The translations under genes were made by a program, and so were the position numbers. From the NCBI RefSeq assembly GCF_018398395.1, contig NZ_JAHCBF010000006.1, positions 238,658 through 302,657 of the forward strand: a stretch of DNA of 64,000 nt, written 5' to 3'. Source of the stretch: Croceicoccus gelatinilyticus (GTDB lineage Bacteria > Pseudomonadota > Alphaproteobacteria > Sphingomonadales > Sphingomonadaceae). Shown here piece by piece: positions 24,850 through 35,439 of the stretch. How positions within the stretch are numbered: position 1 is the stretch's first letter; every line of letters begins with the position of its first letter. The notes beneath the pieces were generated by a model. It saw only the letters and a program-made list of their open reading frames with translations, ran no database searches and was not told where the DNA came from.

Positions 24850-25995
24850 TCAGTACCAGAGACGCAGGCCTGCGACGAAGGCGGTCGATGATGTCGCTTC
24901 GCCGTCCGCACGGGCGTAGTCGGCGCTCTTGCCCAGTTTCCAGTGCTGTTCCACGCCGATGTAGGGCGCGAATTCGCGGGTGAAGTGGTAGCGCAGGCGC
25001 AGGCCCGCCTCGATCGCATCGATGCCCGCCCCCACGCTCAGTTCGGGGATGTCCTGAGCGGATAGCGACACCTCCGCCCGAGGCTGGAGGATCACGCGCT
25101 GCGTTACGCGCTGGTCGAGTTCGGCCTCGACCTTCGCGGTGAGGTCGCCCTTGTTCGACAGGAAGGCGGCGGCGTCGACTTCGAACATGAAGGGGGCAAC
25201 GCCCTGCACGCCGATCACGGCATGGGTGCGCGACGGACCGGTAAGGTCCTGCCTCACGCCTGCCTGAAGGTCGAACCAGGGCCCGATGGCGCGGCTGTAG
25301 AGCGCCTGGATTTCGGCATCTTCCACGCCTTCACCGAATGCGCCTTCGCCTTCGGACTTGATCCAGAACTTGTCGAGATCGCCGCCGTAGTAGCCCTGCA
25401 CGTCCCACAGGTAACCGTCGGGGCCGTCCTTTGCCTGATACTCGAGCCTGTCGGCCTGCAGCCACAGGACCGGCATTCCGCTGGTTTCGTGCACGAGCGC
25501 GGTGCGGCTGGCGGCCATGGCATCGGTGCCCCAGATGGCGTCGGCGGCATTGGCCGGGCCGGTGGCGGTCGACGGAGCAACGGTGCCACCCATCGGCATT
25601 GCGCCGTGGTCCATGGTCGAGTGATCCATCTCGCCGTGGTTCATCGTGGAGTGGTCCATCTCGCCATGGTCCATGGTGGAGTGATCCATCTCGCCGTGGT
25701 TCATGGTCGAGTGGTCCATCGAACCGTGATCCATGGTCGAGTGGTCCATCTCGCCGTGATTCATGGTCGAGTGATCCATCTCGCCATGGTCCATTGTCGA
25801 GTGATCCATCGCGCCGTGGTCCATGGTCGAGTGATCCATCGACCCGTGATCCATGGTTGGGTGGTCCATCTCGCCGTGATCCATCGAGCCATGATCCATC
25901 ACCGGCTCTTCGCCATCGGCCTCCTGCGCCGATGCCGCTGCGGGAAGGGCGAGGACTGCGAGGACGAGCGGCAGCATGCTCACGGCGCGGTTCAT
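24850..25995 (-). CDS. copB: Copper resistance outer-membrane protein B with 20 MDH-type repeats
   Basis: After a signal peptide (cleavage near ASAQ, residue 23) the protein carries 20 consecutive five-residue repeats M-[D/N]-H-x-x at residues 33-132, coded by 25600-25899, mostly alternating MDHST and MDHGE. The Met and His residues are suited to binding Cu(I)/Cu(II). The C-terminal part (about 165-381) is the CopB family domain, ending in a beta-barrel-like tail GLRLWY. CopB proteins act in periplasmic/outer-membrane copper resistance. It overlaps copA by ATGA and is transcribed after it. Repeat number is high compared with the few copies usual in the family. Confidence 0.88.
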   Translation of the reverse strand: MNRAVSMLPLVLAVLALPAAASAQEADGEEPVMDHGSMDHGEMDHPTMDHGSMDHSTMDHGAMDHSTMDHGEMDHSTMNHGEMDHSTMDHGSMDHSTMNHGEMDHSTMDHGEMDHSTMNHGEMDHSTMDHGAMPMGGTVAPSTATGPANAADAIWGTDAMAASRTALVHETSGMPVLWLQADRLEYQAKDGPDGYLWDVQGYYGGDLDKFWIKSEGEGAFGEGVEDAEIQALYSRAIGPWFDLQAGVRQDLTGPSRTHAVIGVQGVAPFMFEVDAAAFLSNKGDLTAKVEAELDQRVTQRVILQPRAEVSLSAQDIPELSVGAGIDAIEAGLRLRYHFTREFAPYIGVEQHWKLGKSADYARADGEATSSTAFVAGLRLWY

Positions 25996-27827
25996 TCGCC
26001 GTTCTCCGGGAAATCGACCGAGACGATCTGAAACATCCCCGAATGCATGTGGTAGAGCAGGTGGCAGTGGAAGGCCCAGTCGCCCGGCTCGTTCGCGGTG
26101 AGGTCGAAGCGGGCGCTACCGCCGGGTTGTACGATCACGGTATGCTTCAACGGCTGGTACATCGCATTCGCGCCGTTGACCAGTTCGAAGAAGTGGCCGT
26201 GCAGGTGGATCGGGTGCGCCATCATCGTGTCGTTGACGAGCTTCACGCGCACCCGTTCGTTGAAGCCGAAGCGGATCGGTTCGTCGCTGACGGCGCTGAA
26301 CTTCTTGCCGTCGAACGACCACATGTAGCGTTCCATGTTGCCGGTCAGATGGATCTCCATCTCGCGCGAGGGGGCGCGATGGTCGGGGTTCATCTTGAGC
26401 GCAACGAGATCGCGGTAATTCAGCACGCGGTGGCCAACGTCCGACAGGCCGATGCCCGGATCGCCCATCCGGTCGACAGGGTTCATAGCGACCATGTCGA
26501 TGCCGGGGCCGACCTTGACGTCATCGGGCAGAAGCGAGGTGTCGCGCATCGAGTGACCCGACATATCCATCGCGCCGCCAGCCGTGGCGCCCATATCCAT
26601 TGAGCCGTGATCCATCGATCCGTGGTTCATCGATCCGTGGTTCATCGAACCATGGTCCATCTCGCCGTGATCCATCCCCGACATGTCGCCGCCCGATCCG
26701 TGGTCCATACCCCCGTGATCCATGCCGCCCATGCCCATGTCGGCCATCGTCAGCAGCGGCGGGTCGCGTAGCGCGGGGACTTCTGCCCGCGCACCTGGGC
26801 GGCTGGCCAGCGTTGCCACGGCCATGCCCGAACGGTCCATCGCTTCGGCCACGATCGTGTGCGCCTCGCCCGTCGGTTCGACCACGATGTCATAAGTCTC
26901 TGCCGTGCCGATCTGGAATTCGTCGACCTCGACCGGGCGCACGTTCTGGCCGTCTGCGGCCACGACCCACATCTTCACGCCCGGAATACGGATGTTGAAG
27001 AAGCTCATCGCGCTGCCGTTGATGACGCGAAGGCGCACCCGCTCACCCTTGTTGAACGCGTATTCCAGCCCTTCTTCCGGCCCGTGGCCGTTGGCGAGAT
27101 AGGTATAAGTCGAACCCGTCACGTCGAGGATGTCGGTCGCCATCATCCGCATACGCGCCCACATCCGGCGGTCTGCACCGTCCAGCGGATAGTCGTCGGT
27201 CCAGCTGGTCTGCTGATAATTGAAGTAGCCTTCGCCCTTCTTCAGCTTGTCCATGATCGTATGCGGGTGAAGCGGTGTGAACTCGCTCAACAGCAGGACA
27301 TAGTCGCGGTCCGCCTGAACCGGATCGGGACCCGCCGGTTCCACGACGATCGGGCCGTAATGACCGGCCTGTTCCTGCAGGTTGGAGTGGCTGTGCCACC
27401 AGTAGGTGCCCGACTGGCGCACGGTGAAATCGGCGACGAACGTCTGGCCGGGCGCAATGCCGGGAAAGCTGACGCCGGGGACGCCGTCGTACTGGAACGG
27501 CACCAAGAGCCCGTGCCAGTGGATCGAGGTATCCTCTGCCAGCGTGTTGGTGACGGCCAGCTGGACGTGCTGCCCTTCCTTCAATCGCACCAGCGGGCCC
27601 GGAACGCTGCCGTTGACGGCAAAGGCATGGCCCTGCCGCCCCTGCACCATCTGAATGCCTTCACCCACGGTCAGGTCGATGCGGTGGCCCGACACCTCGT
27701 CGAAGCCCTTGCGGATGTGCGCGCCGTGCATGTCCGCCCCGCGCGCCCATGCTGGCAGGGCCAAGGCGCCTGCACCAAGTGCACCAACTTCTAATAGTTG
27801 GCGACGTGAAACCAGCAAATCGGACAT
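25992..27827 (-). CDS. copA: Periplasmic multicopper oxidase, CopA/PcoA family
   Basis: A 611-residue TAT-exported enzyme: the N-terminus SRRQLLEVGALGAGALALPAWA carries the twin-arginine motif. Cu sites are clear: IHWHGLL near residue 100, TYWWHSHSN near 142, and the C-terminal HPIHLHGHFF and FHCHLLYHMHSGM cluster holding T1, T2 and T3 ligands. A Met/His-rich insert (MDHGGMDHGS, later MNHGSMNHGSMDHG) sits near residues 360-415, typical of CopA. It oxidises Cu(I) in the periplasm. It begins 47 bp after hutU on the same strand, with only a weak gap between, so it may be read from the hut promoter. Confidence 0.92.
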   Translation of the reverse strand: MSDLLVSRRQLLEVGALGAGALALPAWARGADMHGAHIRKGFDEVSGHRIDLTVGEGIQMVQGRQGHAFAVNGSVPGPLVRLKEGQHVQLAVTNTLAEDTSIHWHGLLVPFQYDGVPGVSFPGIAPGQTFVADFTVRQSGTYWWHSHSNLQEQAGHYGPIVVEPAGPDPVQADRDYVLLLSEFTPLHPHTIMDKLKKGEGYFNYQQTSWTDDYPLDGADRRMWARMRMMATDILDVTGSTYTYLANGHGPEEGLEYAFNKGERVRLRVINGSAMSFFNIRIPGVKMWVVAADGQNVRPVEVDEFQIGTAETYDIVVEPTGEAHTIVAEAMDRSGMAVATLASRPGARAEVPALRDPPLLTMADMGMGGMDHGGMDHGSGGDMSGMDHGEMDHGSMNHGSMNHGSMDHGSMDMGATAGGAMDMSGHSMRDTSLLPDDVKVGPGIDMVAMNPVDRMGDPGIGLSDVGHRVLNYRDLVALKMNPDHRAPSREMEIHLTGNMERYMWSFDGKKFSAVSDEPIRFGFNERVRVKLVNDTMMAHPIHLHGHFFELVNGANAMYQPLKHTVIVQPGGSARFDLTANEPGDWAFHCHLLYHMHSGMFQIVSVDFPENGE

Positions 27828-27874
27828 CTTTTCTGCAACTCCGTGGGTATCTTTAACTTTGGTGCGGTCGAGCG

Positions 27875-29536
27875 TCAGAGCGAAGGCAGGTCGAGCCCTT
27901 TCTCACGCGCGCAGTCGATTGCGATCTCATAGCCTGCGTCTGCGTGGCGCATCACGCCGGTCGCCGGGTCGTTCCAGAGTACGCGCTCAAGCCGCTTGGC
28001 AGCGGCTTCGGTGCCGTCGGCGACGATGACCATGCCCGAGTGCTGCGAATAGCCCATGCCGACGCCGCCGCCGTGGTGTAGCGACACCCACGTTGCGCCG
28101 CTGGCGGTGTTCAGCAGGGCATTGAGCAGCGGCCAGTCGCTGACCGCGTCGGATCCGTCCATCATCGCCTCGGTCTCTCGGTTGGGGCTGGCGACCGATC
28201 CGCTGTCGAGGTGATCGCGCCCGATCACGACAGGGGCTTTCAGTTCGCCATTTGCCACCATTTCGTTGAACGCCATGCCCAGCCGGTGACGGTCGCCGAG
28301 GCCGACCCAGCAGATGCGGGCGGGCAGGCCCTGGAAGTGGATTTTCTCTCGCGCCATGTCGAGCCAGCGGTGAAGATGCTCGTCATCGGGCATCATCTCC
28401 TTCACCTTCTGGTCGGTGCGGTAGATGTCCTCAGGGTCGCCAGACAGCGCGGCCCAGCGGAACGGGCCGATCCCGCGGCAGAACAGCGGGCGGATATAGG
28501 CGGGGACGAAGCCGGGGAAGTCGAAGGCATTGTCAACGCCCTCGTCCTTGGCGACCTGCCGGATGTTGTTGCCGTAATCGACCGTGTGGACACCCGCGGA
28601 CTGGAAATCGAGCATCGCGCGCACGTGGACTGCCATTGACGCTTTCGCCGCCTTGGCGACGGCTTCGGGTTCACGCTCGCGCCGTTCGATCCATTCGGCG
28701 ACGGTCCAGCCTGCGGGTAGGTAGCCGTTGACGGGATCGTGCGCGCTGGTCTGGTCGGTGAGCAGGTCCGGGCGGATGTCGCGGCGGTACATTTCGGGCA
28801 GGAGTTCGGCGGCGTTGCCGAGCAGGCCTACAGACACAGGGGTCTTTGCCGCATTCGCCTCCTCGATGATTGCCATGGCCTCCTCGATCGTCGTCGCGCT
28901 GCGGTCGAGATAGCCGGTGCGAAGGCGCATTTCGATGCGGCTCGGCTGACACTCGATCGCAAGGCACGACGCGCCCGCCATGACTGCCGCCAAGGGCTGC
29001 GCGCCGCCCATGCCGCCAAGGCCCGCCGTCAGCAGCCAGCGCCCCGCCAGATCGCCGCCGTAATGCTGGCGGCCCATCTCGGCGAAGGTCTCGTACGTGC
29101 CCTGAACGATGCCCTGCGTGCCGATGTAGATCCACGAACCGGCAGTCATCTGCCCGTACATGGCGAGGCCCTTCTTATCGAGCTCGCCGAAATGGTCCCA
29201 GTCCGCCCATTTGGGCACGAGGTTGGAATTGGCGATCAGGACGCGCGGCGCATCGGGATGCGTGCGGAAGACGCCGACGGGCTTGCCGGACTGCACCAGC
29301 AGCGTCTCGTCATCGTTCAGGCGCTGCAGCGTTTCGACGATGCGGTCATAGCTTTCCCAGTCGCGGGCGGCGCGGCCTATGCCGCCATAAACGACCAGTT
29401 CCTCGGGCCGTTCTGCCACGTCGGGATGCAGGTTGTTCATCAGCATCCGCATCGGGGCCTCGGTCAGCCAGCTCCTGGCCGTGATCTCGCTGCCCGTCGC
29501 GGGGCGGATCGTGCGGGTGTTGTCGATGCGGGTCAT
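27875..29536 (-). CDS. hutU: Urocanate hydratase
   Basis: 553 residues, the usual HutU length. Diagnostic stretches include [21 protein letters not shown], given here as its segments [10 protein letters not shown] and LIANS, and the NAD-binding region [14 protein letters not shown] near residue 165. The conserved [15 protein letters not shown] segment near residue 350 follows. HutU converts urocanate to imidazolonepropionate with tightly bound NAD+ in the cytoplasm, the second step of histidine breakdown. The start overlaps the hutG stop by ATGA. It lies directly upstream of copA. Confidence 0.95.
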   Translation of the reverse strand: MTRIDNTRTIRPATGSEITARSWLTEAPMRMLMNNLHPDVAERPEELVVYGGIGRAARDWESYDRIVETLQRLNDDETLLVQSGKPVGVFRTHPDAPRVLIANSNLVPKWADWDHFGELDKKGLAMYGQMTAGSWIYIGTQGIVQGTYETFAEMGRQHYGGDLAGRWLLTAGLGGMGGAQPLAAVMAGASCLAIECQPSRIEMRLRTGYLDRSATTIEEAMAIIEEANAAKTPVSVGLLGNAAELLPEMYRRDIRPDLLTDQTSAHDPVNGYLPAGWTVAEWIERREREPEAVAKAAKASMAVHVRAMLDFQSAGVHTVDYGNNIRQVAKDEGVDNAFDFPGFVPAYIRPLFCRGIGPFRWAALSGDPEDIYRTDQKVKEMMPDDEHLHRWLDMAREKIHFQGLPARICWVGLGDRHRLGMAFNEMVANGELKAPVVIGRDHLDSGSVASPNRETEAMMDGSDAVSDWPLLNALLNTASGATWVSLHHGGGVGMGYSQHSGMVIVADGTEAAAKRLERVLWNDPATGVMRHADAGYEIAIDCAREKGLDLPSL

Positions 29537-30360
29537 TGGTCAATCTTCCCGGTATTGTTCTGGGCGAAGGCGATGCAGGCCTTCAGGATGTCGGACAGGC
29601 TGGCGGCAAGCGGCGCCGCATAGTCGGGCTCGAACGGAGGGGGCCAGTTCGAGGGGGAGGGCACGTCAGGCTCGGGCGAATAGCCGCGAATGGCCAGTTC
29701 CATCTGGATGGCGTGAATGCCGTCTGCGGGCCGGCCATAGAGCCGCGTGGTCCACCCCCCGCGGAACCGGCCGTCGAGGACGTGGCTGCGCCCGCTTGCC
29801 GCGCAGATCGTGGTTACCGCGTCGGACAGCGCCTTGTCGCAAGTCTCGCCGCCGTTGGTGCCGATGTTGAACTGGGGGAGCTCGCCATCGAACAGGCGGG
29901 GGACATGGCTGCGGATCGAGTGCGCATCGTAGAGCACGACCGCGGGGTGACCTGCGCGCAGGCGGGCAAGCTCGCTTTCGATCGCGGCGTGGTAAGGCGC
30001 AAACCAGTTGTCGCGGCGGCGGGCGATCTCGGCCTTGTCGGGTTCGCTGCCCGAATAGAGTGGCTCGCCGTCGAACGTGGTGGTCGGGCACAGTTCGGTG
30101 GTGGCCTGTCCCGGATAGAGCGACGCGCCAGAGGGATCGCGGTTCACGTCGATCACGCTGCGCGAAATGGCGGTGCGGATCGTCGTTGCGCCCAGATCGC
30201 GGGCAAAGGCATAGAGCCGGTCCACCCACCAGTCGGCATCGCGGCGAGCGAGCCACGGCGACGCAAATTCGCCTTCGACATTGGCAAGGTCGGTACCCGT
30301 GTGCGGGAAGGCGACGACAAGCGGCGCAGTGCCCCGATGTATGTACAGCCAGTCGCTCAT
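29533..30360 (-). CDS. hutG: N-formylglutamate amidohydrolase
   Basis: 275 residues. Motifs of the N-formylglutamate deformylase family include VAFPHTGTD near residue 17, [13 protein letters not shown] segment ([15 protein letters not shown]), [11 protein letters not shown] near 140 with metal ligands, and [11 protein letters not shown] followed by [13 protein letters not shown]. HutG hydrolyses N-formylglutamate to formate and glutamate. Together with HutF it completes the five-step, NH3-releasing route. The start shares one base with the hutH stop. Confidence 0.92.
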   Translation of the reverse strand: MSDWLYIHRGTAPLVVAFPHTGTDLANVEGEFASPWLARRDADWWVDRLYAFARDLGATTIRTAISRSVIDVNRDPSGASLYPGQATTELCPTTTFDGEPLYSGSEPDKAEIARRRDNWFAPYHAAIESELARLRAGHPAVVLYDAHSIRSHVPRLFDGELPQFNIGTNGGETCDKALSDAVTTICAASGRSHVLDGRFRGGWTTRLYGRPADGIHAIQMELAIRGYSPEPDVPSPSNWPPPFEPDYAAPLAASLSDILKACIAFAQNNTGKIDQ

Positions 30361-31889
30361 CAGCCGATCGCCGGAAGGTCAGTCCCCGCCGTGGCGGCAA
30401 GTTTGCCGGAAAGGACGAGCGATGCGGCCTTTTCCATGTCGGGATGGAAATAGCGGTCGTCCGACAGCGAGGGGACAAGCCCGCGGATCAAGGCGCGTGC
30501 CGCCTCCAGCGGCTTGCTGGACGAAAGCGGGGCGTGGAAATCGATCCCTTGCGCCGCCGCCAAAGCCTCGATCGCGATGACACCGGCGGCGTTGCGCGCC
30601 ATGTCGGCAAGTCGCCGCGCGCCGTGTGCTGCCATCGAGACATGGTCTTCCTGGTTCGCCGATGTCGGAATGGAATCGACGCTGGCCGGAAAGGCGCGCT
30701 GCTTGTTTTCCGAAACAAGCGCGGCGGCAGTGACTTGCGGGATCATGAAGCCCGAATTGAGCCCTGGCTTGGGCGTAAGGAACGCGGGCAGGCCCGACAG
30801 AGCCGGATCGACCAGCATGGCGACGCGGCGCTCCGACAGCGATCCGATCTCGCAGATCGCCATGGCAATCATGTCGGCAGCGAAGGCCACCGGCTCTGCA
30901 TGGAAGTTGCCGCCCGACAGCGCCTCGTCGGTATCGGCGAAGATCAGCGGATTGTCCGAAACGCCGTTCGCTTCGACCGAAAGCGTTGTTGCCGCCTGCC
31001 GCATCATATCCAGAGCCGCGCCCATCACCTGTGGCTGACAGCGCAGGCAGTAGGGGTCCTGCACGCGCTCGTCGCCCTTGAGGTGGCTGGCGCGGATGTC
31101 AGAGCCATCCATCAATTCGCGCAACGCGGCGGCGGTCTCGATCTGTCCGGCATGGCCGCGAAGGTCGTGGATGCGAGGGTCGAACGGCGTGTCGGAGCCC
31201 TTGGCCGCCTCTGTCGAAAGCGCGCCGGTGACGAGCGCGGTCTGGAGCAGGGTTTCGGCTTCTAACAGCCCGGCTAGCGCATTGGCGCAAGAGAACTGCG
31301 TGCCGTTCAACAGCGCGAGACCTTCCTTGGGGCCAAGCGTGAGCGGGGCAAGACCTGCCTTCTCCAACGCTTCGGCGGCAGGGAGGCGTCTGCCATCAAG
31401 GACAATCTCGCCTTCGCCGATCATTGTCGTCGCAAGGTGTGAAAGCGGGGCCAGATCGCCGCTGGCGCCGACCGAACCCTGGCACGGGATGACGGGCGTA
31501 AGGCCGCGTTCGATCATCGTGGCGAGCAGGTCCAGCGTCTCGGGCCGGATACCCGATGCGCCGCGCGCGAGGCTGACCATCTTGAGCGCCATCATCAGGC
31601 GGACAACCGGTTCGGGGGAGGGATCGCCCACGCCTGCGGCATGGCTCAGCACGATATTGCGCTGAAGCGTGGCAAGGTCGGCGTCGTCGATCCGCACGCT
31701 CGCCAGCTTTCCGAAGCCGGTGTTGATGCCATAGACCGGTTCGCCGCGCGCAAGAATGCGCTCGACCGAGGCCGCGCTTTCGCGGACCGCGTCCATGCAG
31801 GCGGGGTCGAGCGTGGGCCGCCCGCCGCGATAGATCGCCCGCCACTGGGACAGGGTGACGGCCCCGGGCTGCAGGGTCAGGTCGGTCAT
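30360..31889 (-). CDS. hutH: Histidine ammonia-lyase
   Basis: The ATG at 31889 overlaps the hutI stop by ATGA and gives 509 residues, the family norm. Residues in [14 protein letters not shown] near position 143 include the Ala-Ser-Gly triad that forms the MIO cofactor. YGINTGFGK near residue 52 and [10 protein letters not shown] also match. HutH deaminates L-histidine to trans-urocanate, the first and committed step. A longer upstream open frame runs into hutI and is not supported. Confidence 0.95.
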   Translation of the reverse strand: MTDLTLQPGAVTLSQWRAIYRGGRPTLDPACMDAVRESAASVERILARGEPVYGINTGFGKLASVRIDDADLATLQRNIVLSHAAGVGDPSPEPVVRLMMALKMVSLARGASGIRPETLDLLATMIERGLTPVIPCQGSVGASGDLAPLSHLATTMIGEGEIVLDGRRLPAAEALEKAGLAPLTLGPKEGLALLNGTQFSCANALAGLLEAETLLQTALVTGALSTEAAKGSDTPFDPRIHDLRGHAGQIETAAALRELMDGSDIRASHLKGDERVQDPYCLRCQPQVMGAALDMMRQAATTLSVEANGVSDNPLIFADTDEALSGGNFHAEPVAFAADMIAMAICEIGSLSERRVAMLVDPALSGLPAFLTPKPGLNSGFMIPQVTAAALVSENKQRAFPASVDSIPTSANQEDHVSMAAHGARRLADMARNAAGVIAIEALAAAQGIDFHAPLSSSKPLEAARALIRGLVPSLSDDRYFHPDMEKAASLVLSGKLAATAGTDLPAIG

Positions 31890-33088
31890 CGTCCTCTCCA
31901 GATGCGGGCGTGTAGCGGGTTGGCGCCCATTGCGTGGACCAGTTCGGCCGGATCGCCTACGTTCCAGATCGCCATGTCGCACTGCTTGCCGGCAGTGAGC
32001 GTGCCGGTCCCGTCGCTCATGCCAAGCGCGCGGGCCGCGTTGCAGGTCACTCCGGCAAGGCATTCCTCGACGGTTAGGCCGAACAGGACCGAGCCCATGT
32101 TCATGGCGAGCAGGAGCGAAGTAAGCGGCGAGGTGCCGGGGTTACAGTCTGTTGCCAGCGCGATCGGCACGTCTGCCTTGCGCAGCAGGGCGACGGGCGG
32201 CTTGCGGGTCTCGCGCATGAAATAGAACGCACCGGGAAGCAGGGTCGCGACAGTCCCGGCCTTCGCCATCGCGGCCACGCCCGTGTCGTCGAGGTGTTCA
32301 AGATGGTCCGCCGAAAGCGCACCATGCGCGGCGGCAAGGCTTGCGCCCTTCTGGTCGGACAGCTGCTCTGCGTGAAGCTTGACCGGCAGGTCGTGAGCCG
32401 CGGCAGCTTCGAAGACCTTTTCGGTCTGCGCAGGGGTAAAGCCTATGTTCTCGCAAAACACATCGACCGCGTCGGCAAGACCTTCGCTGGCCACGGCAGG
32501 GATCATCTCCTGCGTGACGAGATCGATGTAATCGTCGGCGCGACCGGCGAATTCAGCGGGCAGGGCATGCGCGCCAAGGAACGTGGTGCGGATTGTCACG
32601 CGCCGCTCGTCAGCCAGCCTGCGAGCGGCGCGCAGCATGCGCATCTCGGTTTCGAGATCGAGGCCGTAGCCCGACTTCACCTCGACCGTGGTCGCCCCTT
32701 CGGCAATCAGCGCGTTGAGGCGGGGCAGGGCGGAAGAGACCAGCTCGTCCTCGCTCGCGGCCCGCGTAGCCGTGACGGTCGACCGGATGCCGCCGCCAGC
32801 GCGGGAGATTTCCTCGTAACTGGCGCCGGTGCGGCGCATTTCGTGCTCGGCAGCGCGGTTTCCGGCAAAGACGAGGTGGGTGTGGCAGTCGATGAGGCCG
32901 GGAGTGACGAGGCGCCCTTCGCAATCGACGGTGCGTTCGGCGACAATGTCCGGTGCTGCGCTGGCCGGACCTGCGTAGACAACGCGTCCGTCTTGCGCGG
33001 CGATCATGGCGTCGGGAATGACTGTCAGGCAGCCGTCCGTCATCGTCGCGAGCCGGGCCGCGGTCCATCTGGTTTCGCACTGCATCAT
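31886..33088 (-). CDS. hutI: Imidazolonepropionase
   Basis: I place the start at 33088 because GGAGG lies eight bases upstream. The result is 400 residues. Amidohydrolase signatures are [14 protein letters not shown] near residue 65 (metal HxH), LHAEQLSD near 232 and ATDCNPGTS near 310 with the catalytic Asp. HutI opens imidazolonepropionate to N-formimino-L-glutamate. It is the promoter-proximal gene of the hutI-H-G-U(-copA-copB) transcript and diverges from hutF across a 99-bp region holding a HutC-like site. Confidence 0.94.
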   Translation of the reverse strand: MMQCETRWTAARLATMTDGCLTVIPDAMIAAQDGRVVYAGPASAAPDIVAERTVDCEGRLVTPGLIDCHTHLVFAGNRAAEHEMRRTGASYEEISRAGGGIRSTVTATRAASEDELVSSALPRLNALIAEGATTVEVKSGYGLDLETEMRMLRAARRLADERRVTIRTTFLGAHALPAEFAGRADDYIDLVTQEMIPAVASEGLADAVDVFCENIGFTPAQTEKVFEAAAAHDLPVKLHAEQLSDQKGASLAAAHGALSADHLEHLDDTGVAAMAKAGTVATLLPGAFYFMRETRKPPVALLRKADVPIALATDCNPGTSPLTSLLLAMNMGSVLFGLTVEECLAGVTCNAARALGMSDGTGTLTAGKQCDMAIWNVGDPAELVHAMGANPLHARIWRGR

Positions 33089-33133
33089 GGCTGCCGCCTC
33101 CTCACCGACGATTTGTTGCATAGCGCCGGATTA

Positions 33134-33145
33134 TTGTATAGACAA
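33134..33145 (+). promoter_or_regulatory. Candidate HutC operator between hutI and hutF
   Basis: TTGTATAGACAA lies in the 99-bp divergent region. HutC is known to prefer TGTA-N2-TACA; this site differs at one position (TGTATAGACA). It could control both directions. Confidence 0.5.
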
Positions 33146-33187
33146 TATACGCATTAAAAACGTTCAAATGATTGGACCCTGCTAGCG

Positions 33188-34564
33188 ATGGGGCAAACGA
33201 TGGGGCAAAATCGGGTTCTGCACTTTGCCAAGGCACTTTTGCCGGATGGATGGCACTCGCAAGTGAACATCACGCTTGCCGGTGGCCTGATCAAGGCAGT
33301 CAAAGCCGACTGCGCCCCGCCTGAAGGGTGCGAGCGCCATGGCGTGGCAATCCCCGGAATGCCCAACCTGCACAGCCACGCGTTTCAACGCGCGATGGCA
33401 GGTCTTGCCGAATACAGGAGCGCTGACGGGGACGACTTCTGGTCGTGGCGAGATCTCATGTATCGGCTCGCCAGCACAATCGCCCCTGACCAGCTTCGCA
33501 AGATCGCGGCAATGGCGCAAATCGAGATGCTGGAGAGCGGATTTACCCGCGTCGGTGAATTTCACTACCTTCATCATGATCTTTCAGGTCGGCGCTTTGG
33601 AAATCTTTCCGAGATGTCCAATGCGATTTTTGCCGCTGCTTCGGACACCGGCATCGCAATAACTCACCTGCCAGTATTCTACGCGCATGGCGGTTTTGAT
33701 GGGGCTGCGCCGACCGAGGCTCAGGCCCGATTCGTTTGCAATCTCGATGAGTTCGCCCATTTGCTGGAGCTCTGTCGGGAAGGCGCAGCTGACCTGCCCG
33801 ATGCAGTAGTGGGGCTCGCCCCTCATTCCTTGCGCGCAGTGGCACCTAAAGAGCTGGGCGCATTGGAAGAGTTGGCTGGCGACGGGCCAATCCACATCCA
33901 CATTGCCGAGCAGTTGCGCGAGGTCGCGGATTGTCGTTCAGCACTCGGCACGACGCCAGTCCGCTGGTTGCTCGACAATACAAGTGTGGGCTCCAGATGG
34001 TGCCTCGTTCATGCCACGCACGTCGATGTTGGTGAGGTGTTGGACATGGCGCGATCGGGAGCGGTCGTCGGTCTATGTCCTATTACTGAAGCAAATCTTG
34101 GTGATGGGATTTTCCCCGCTCGGGCATTCATGGAGGCAGGTGGGCGGTTCGGAGTTGGCTCCGACTCGAACGTCCGGATCGATATGGCGGAGGAATTGCG
34201 GATCCTCGAATATGGCCAGCGACTTAGTTTGCAGAATCGCAACATAATGACTTCAAGGAAATTCTTGTCCAATGGCCGCTCGCTGTTGGAAAGCGCGCTT
34301 CACGGTGGCTGGCAGGCCTTGGGCGTAGAAGGCGGGATCCGGCCTGGGGCGTCAGCCGATCTCGTTGCACTGCGAGAAGACGTTTTGGTATGCGGGGCAC
34401 GAGGGGATGACGCCCTTGTTGACCAGTTGGTATTCTCTGCCGGTTCGCGTGCGATCGACCGCGTGTGGCGGCGGGGTCGATTGGTGGTGAGCGGCGGGCG
34501 TCATGTCATGCGTGATCAGGTCGAGGGGGAATACAGGGCAGTGCTGAAAGCGCTCATCACATGA
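33188..34564 (+). CDS. hutF: Formimidoylglutamate deiminase
   Basis: 458-residue amidohydrolase-superfamily enzyme with the metal-binding NLHSHAFQRAMAGL near residue 60, the helix HIHIAEQLREV near residue 238, VHATHVD near 278 and the catalytic SDSNVRIDM near 322. HutF hydrolyses N-formimino-L-glutamate to N-formylglutamate and ammonia, so with HutG this organism uses the deiminase pathway. ATGA coupling to hutC suggests co-regulation. Translation starts at 33188; a second ATG four codons on is possible. Confidence 0.93.
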   Translation: MGQTMGQNRVLHFAKALLPDGWHSQVNITLAGGLIKAVKADCAPPEGCERHGVAIPGMPNLHSHAFQRAMAGLAEYRSADGDDFWSWRDLMYRLASTIAPDQLRKIAAMAQIEMLESGFTRVGEFHYLHHDLSGRRFGNLSEMSNAIFAAASDTGIAITHLPVFYAHGGFDGAAPTEAQARFVCNLDEFAHLLELCREGAADLPDAVVGLAPHSLRAVAPKELGALEELAGDGPIHIHIAEQLREVADCRSALGTTPVRWLLDNTSVGSRWCLVHATHVDVGEVLDMARSGAVVGLCPITEANLGDGIFPARAFMEAGGRFGVGSDSNVRIDMAEELRILEYGQRLSLQNRNIMTSRKFLSNGRSLLESALHGGWQALGVEGGIRPGASADLVALREDVLVCGARGDDALVDQLVFSAGSRAIDRVWRRGRLVVSGGRHVMRDQVEGEYRAVLKALIT

Positions 34565-35256
34565 CCGCTCTGCACGAGCGTATCCGAAGGGACATCGAGT
34601 CCCGCATACTTGGCGGTGAACTGGCCCCCGGCGATCGTTTGCCTATCGAGCATGACCTGATGGCCGAGTACGGCTGTTCGCGCATGACGGTGAACAAGGC
34701 GATCTCTGCGCTCGCCGCTGCCGGGTTGGTTAACCGCAAGCGCAAGGCTGGCACGTTCGTCGCCGCACCGAAAGCGCATGCAATGGTGCTGGACATTCCC
34801 GACCTCGCGCATGAGGTCCAGGAACGCGGGCAGGTCTATCGATATCGCCTTCTGCACCGGGAGATATGCAATGCGGGCAAGGTCGACAGTTCGCTCGAGA
34901 TTGAGGGTGACGTCTTGTGGACTGTCGGAGTTCACATAGCGGACGGAAAGCCTTTCGCTCATGAGAGTCGCGCGGTGAGCCTGACGGCAGTTCCGGAGAT
35001 CGACGATGCGGTATTCGATCCGGACAGCCCCGGCACCTGGCTACTAAAACATGTTCCCTGGACCGAAGCAGAAACCGCGATCTCTGCGACCGCCGTTTCG
35101 GATCGAGAGGCTCACGCACTCGGTGTCGCAGACAATACCGCCTGCCTTTCCCTTGTCCGCCGCACTTGGCGATCCGGTGAGCACATTACCGCAGTGCGGC
35201 AATTGTTCATCGGCGATTCGTATACGCTCGTTGCCCGGTTCGGCGCGTCCGCATAA
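34561..35256 (+). CDS. hutC: GntR/HutC-family histidine utilisation repressor
   Basis: 231 residues. The N-terminal winged HTH (about 1-70) contains RLPIEHDLMAEYGCSRMTVNKAIS, with the usual GntR spacing, and the C-terminal UTRA domain (about 85-228) ends SAGSYTLVARF-like, as seen in TAVRQLFIGDSYTLVAR. HutC family repressors respond to urocanate. It overlaps hutF by four bases. Two TGTA-N2-TACA-like sites near the hut divide and the TonB receptor would be its natural targets. Confidence 0.9.
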   Translation: MTALHERIRRDIESRILGGELAPGDRLPIEHDLMAEYGCSRMTVNKAISALAAAGLVNRKRKAGTFVAAPKAHAMVLDIPDLAHEVQERGQVYRYRLLHREICNAGKVDSSLEIEGDVLWTVGVHIADGKPFAHESRAVSLTAVPEIDDAVFDPDSPGTWLLKHVPWTEAETAISATAVSDREAHALGVADNTACLSLVRRTWRSGEHITAVRQLFIGDSYTLVARFGASA

Positions 35257-35357
35257 TAAAATTACCCAAATGAAATTTTTAATCACCGGATCGCGCTTTC
35301 GGTAGACGGATTATATGCGGAACTCGATTTGATAATAACAATCTGGCGGAAAATTCA

Positions 35358-35367
35358 TGTATATACA
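35358..35367 (+). promoter_or_regulatory. Candidate HutC operator upstream of the TonB receptor
   Basis: TGTATATACA is an exact TGTA-N2-TACA palindrome, 72 bp before the receptor start. It matches the preferred HutC site better than the one at 33134, suggesting that the receptor locus is in the hut regulon. Confidence 0.55.
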
Positions 35368-35439
35368 AAATAAGTGTTGACCGCCGCTCCTGTGACTGTT
35401 TCCTTACGGCCCGGACATTAAGCCAAGGGAGGCATCCAC

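Noticed and set aside
25600..25899. CRISPR-like array
   Set aside because: The regular repeats are codons for MDH-type pentapeptides inside copB, in frame and without spacers.
26580..26740. Second tandem repeat block as a separate element
   Set aside because: It codes the Met/His-rich insert of CopA and needs no other explanation.
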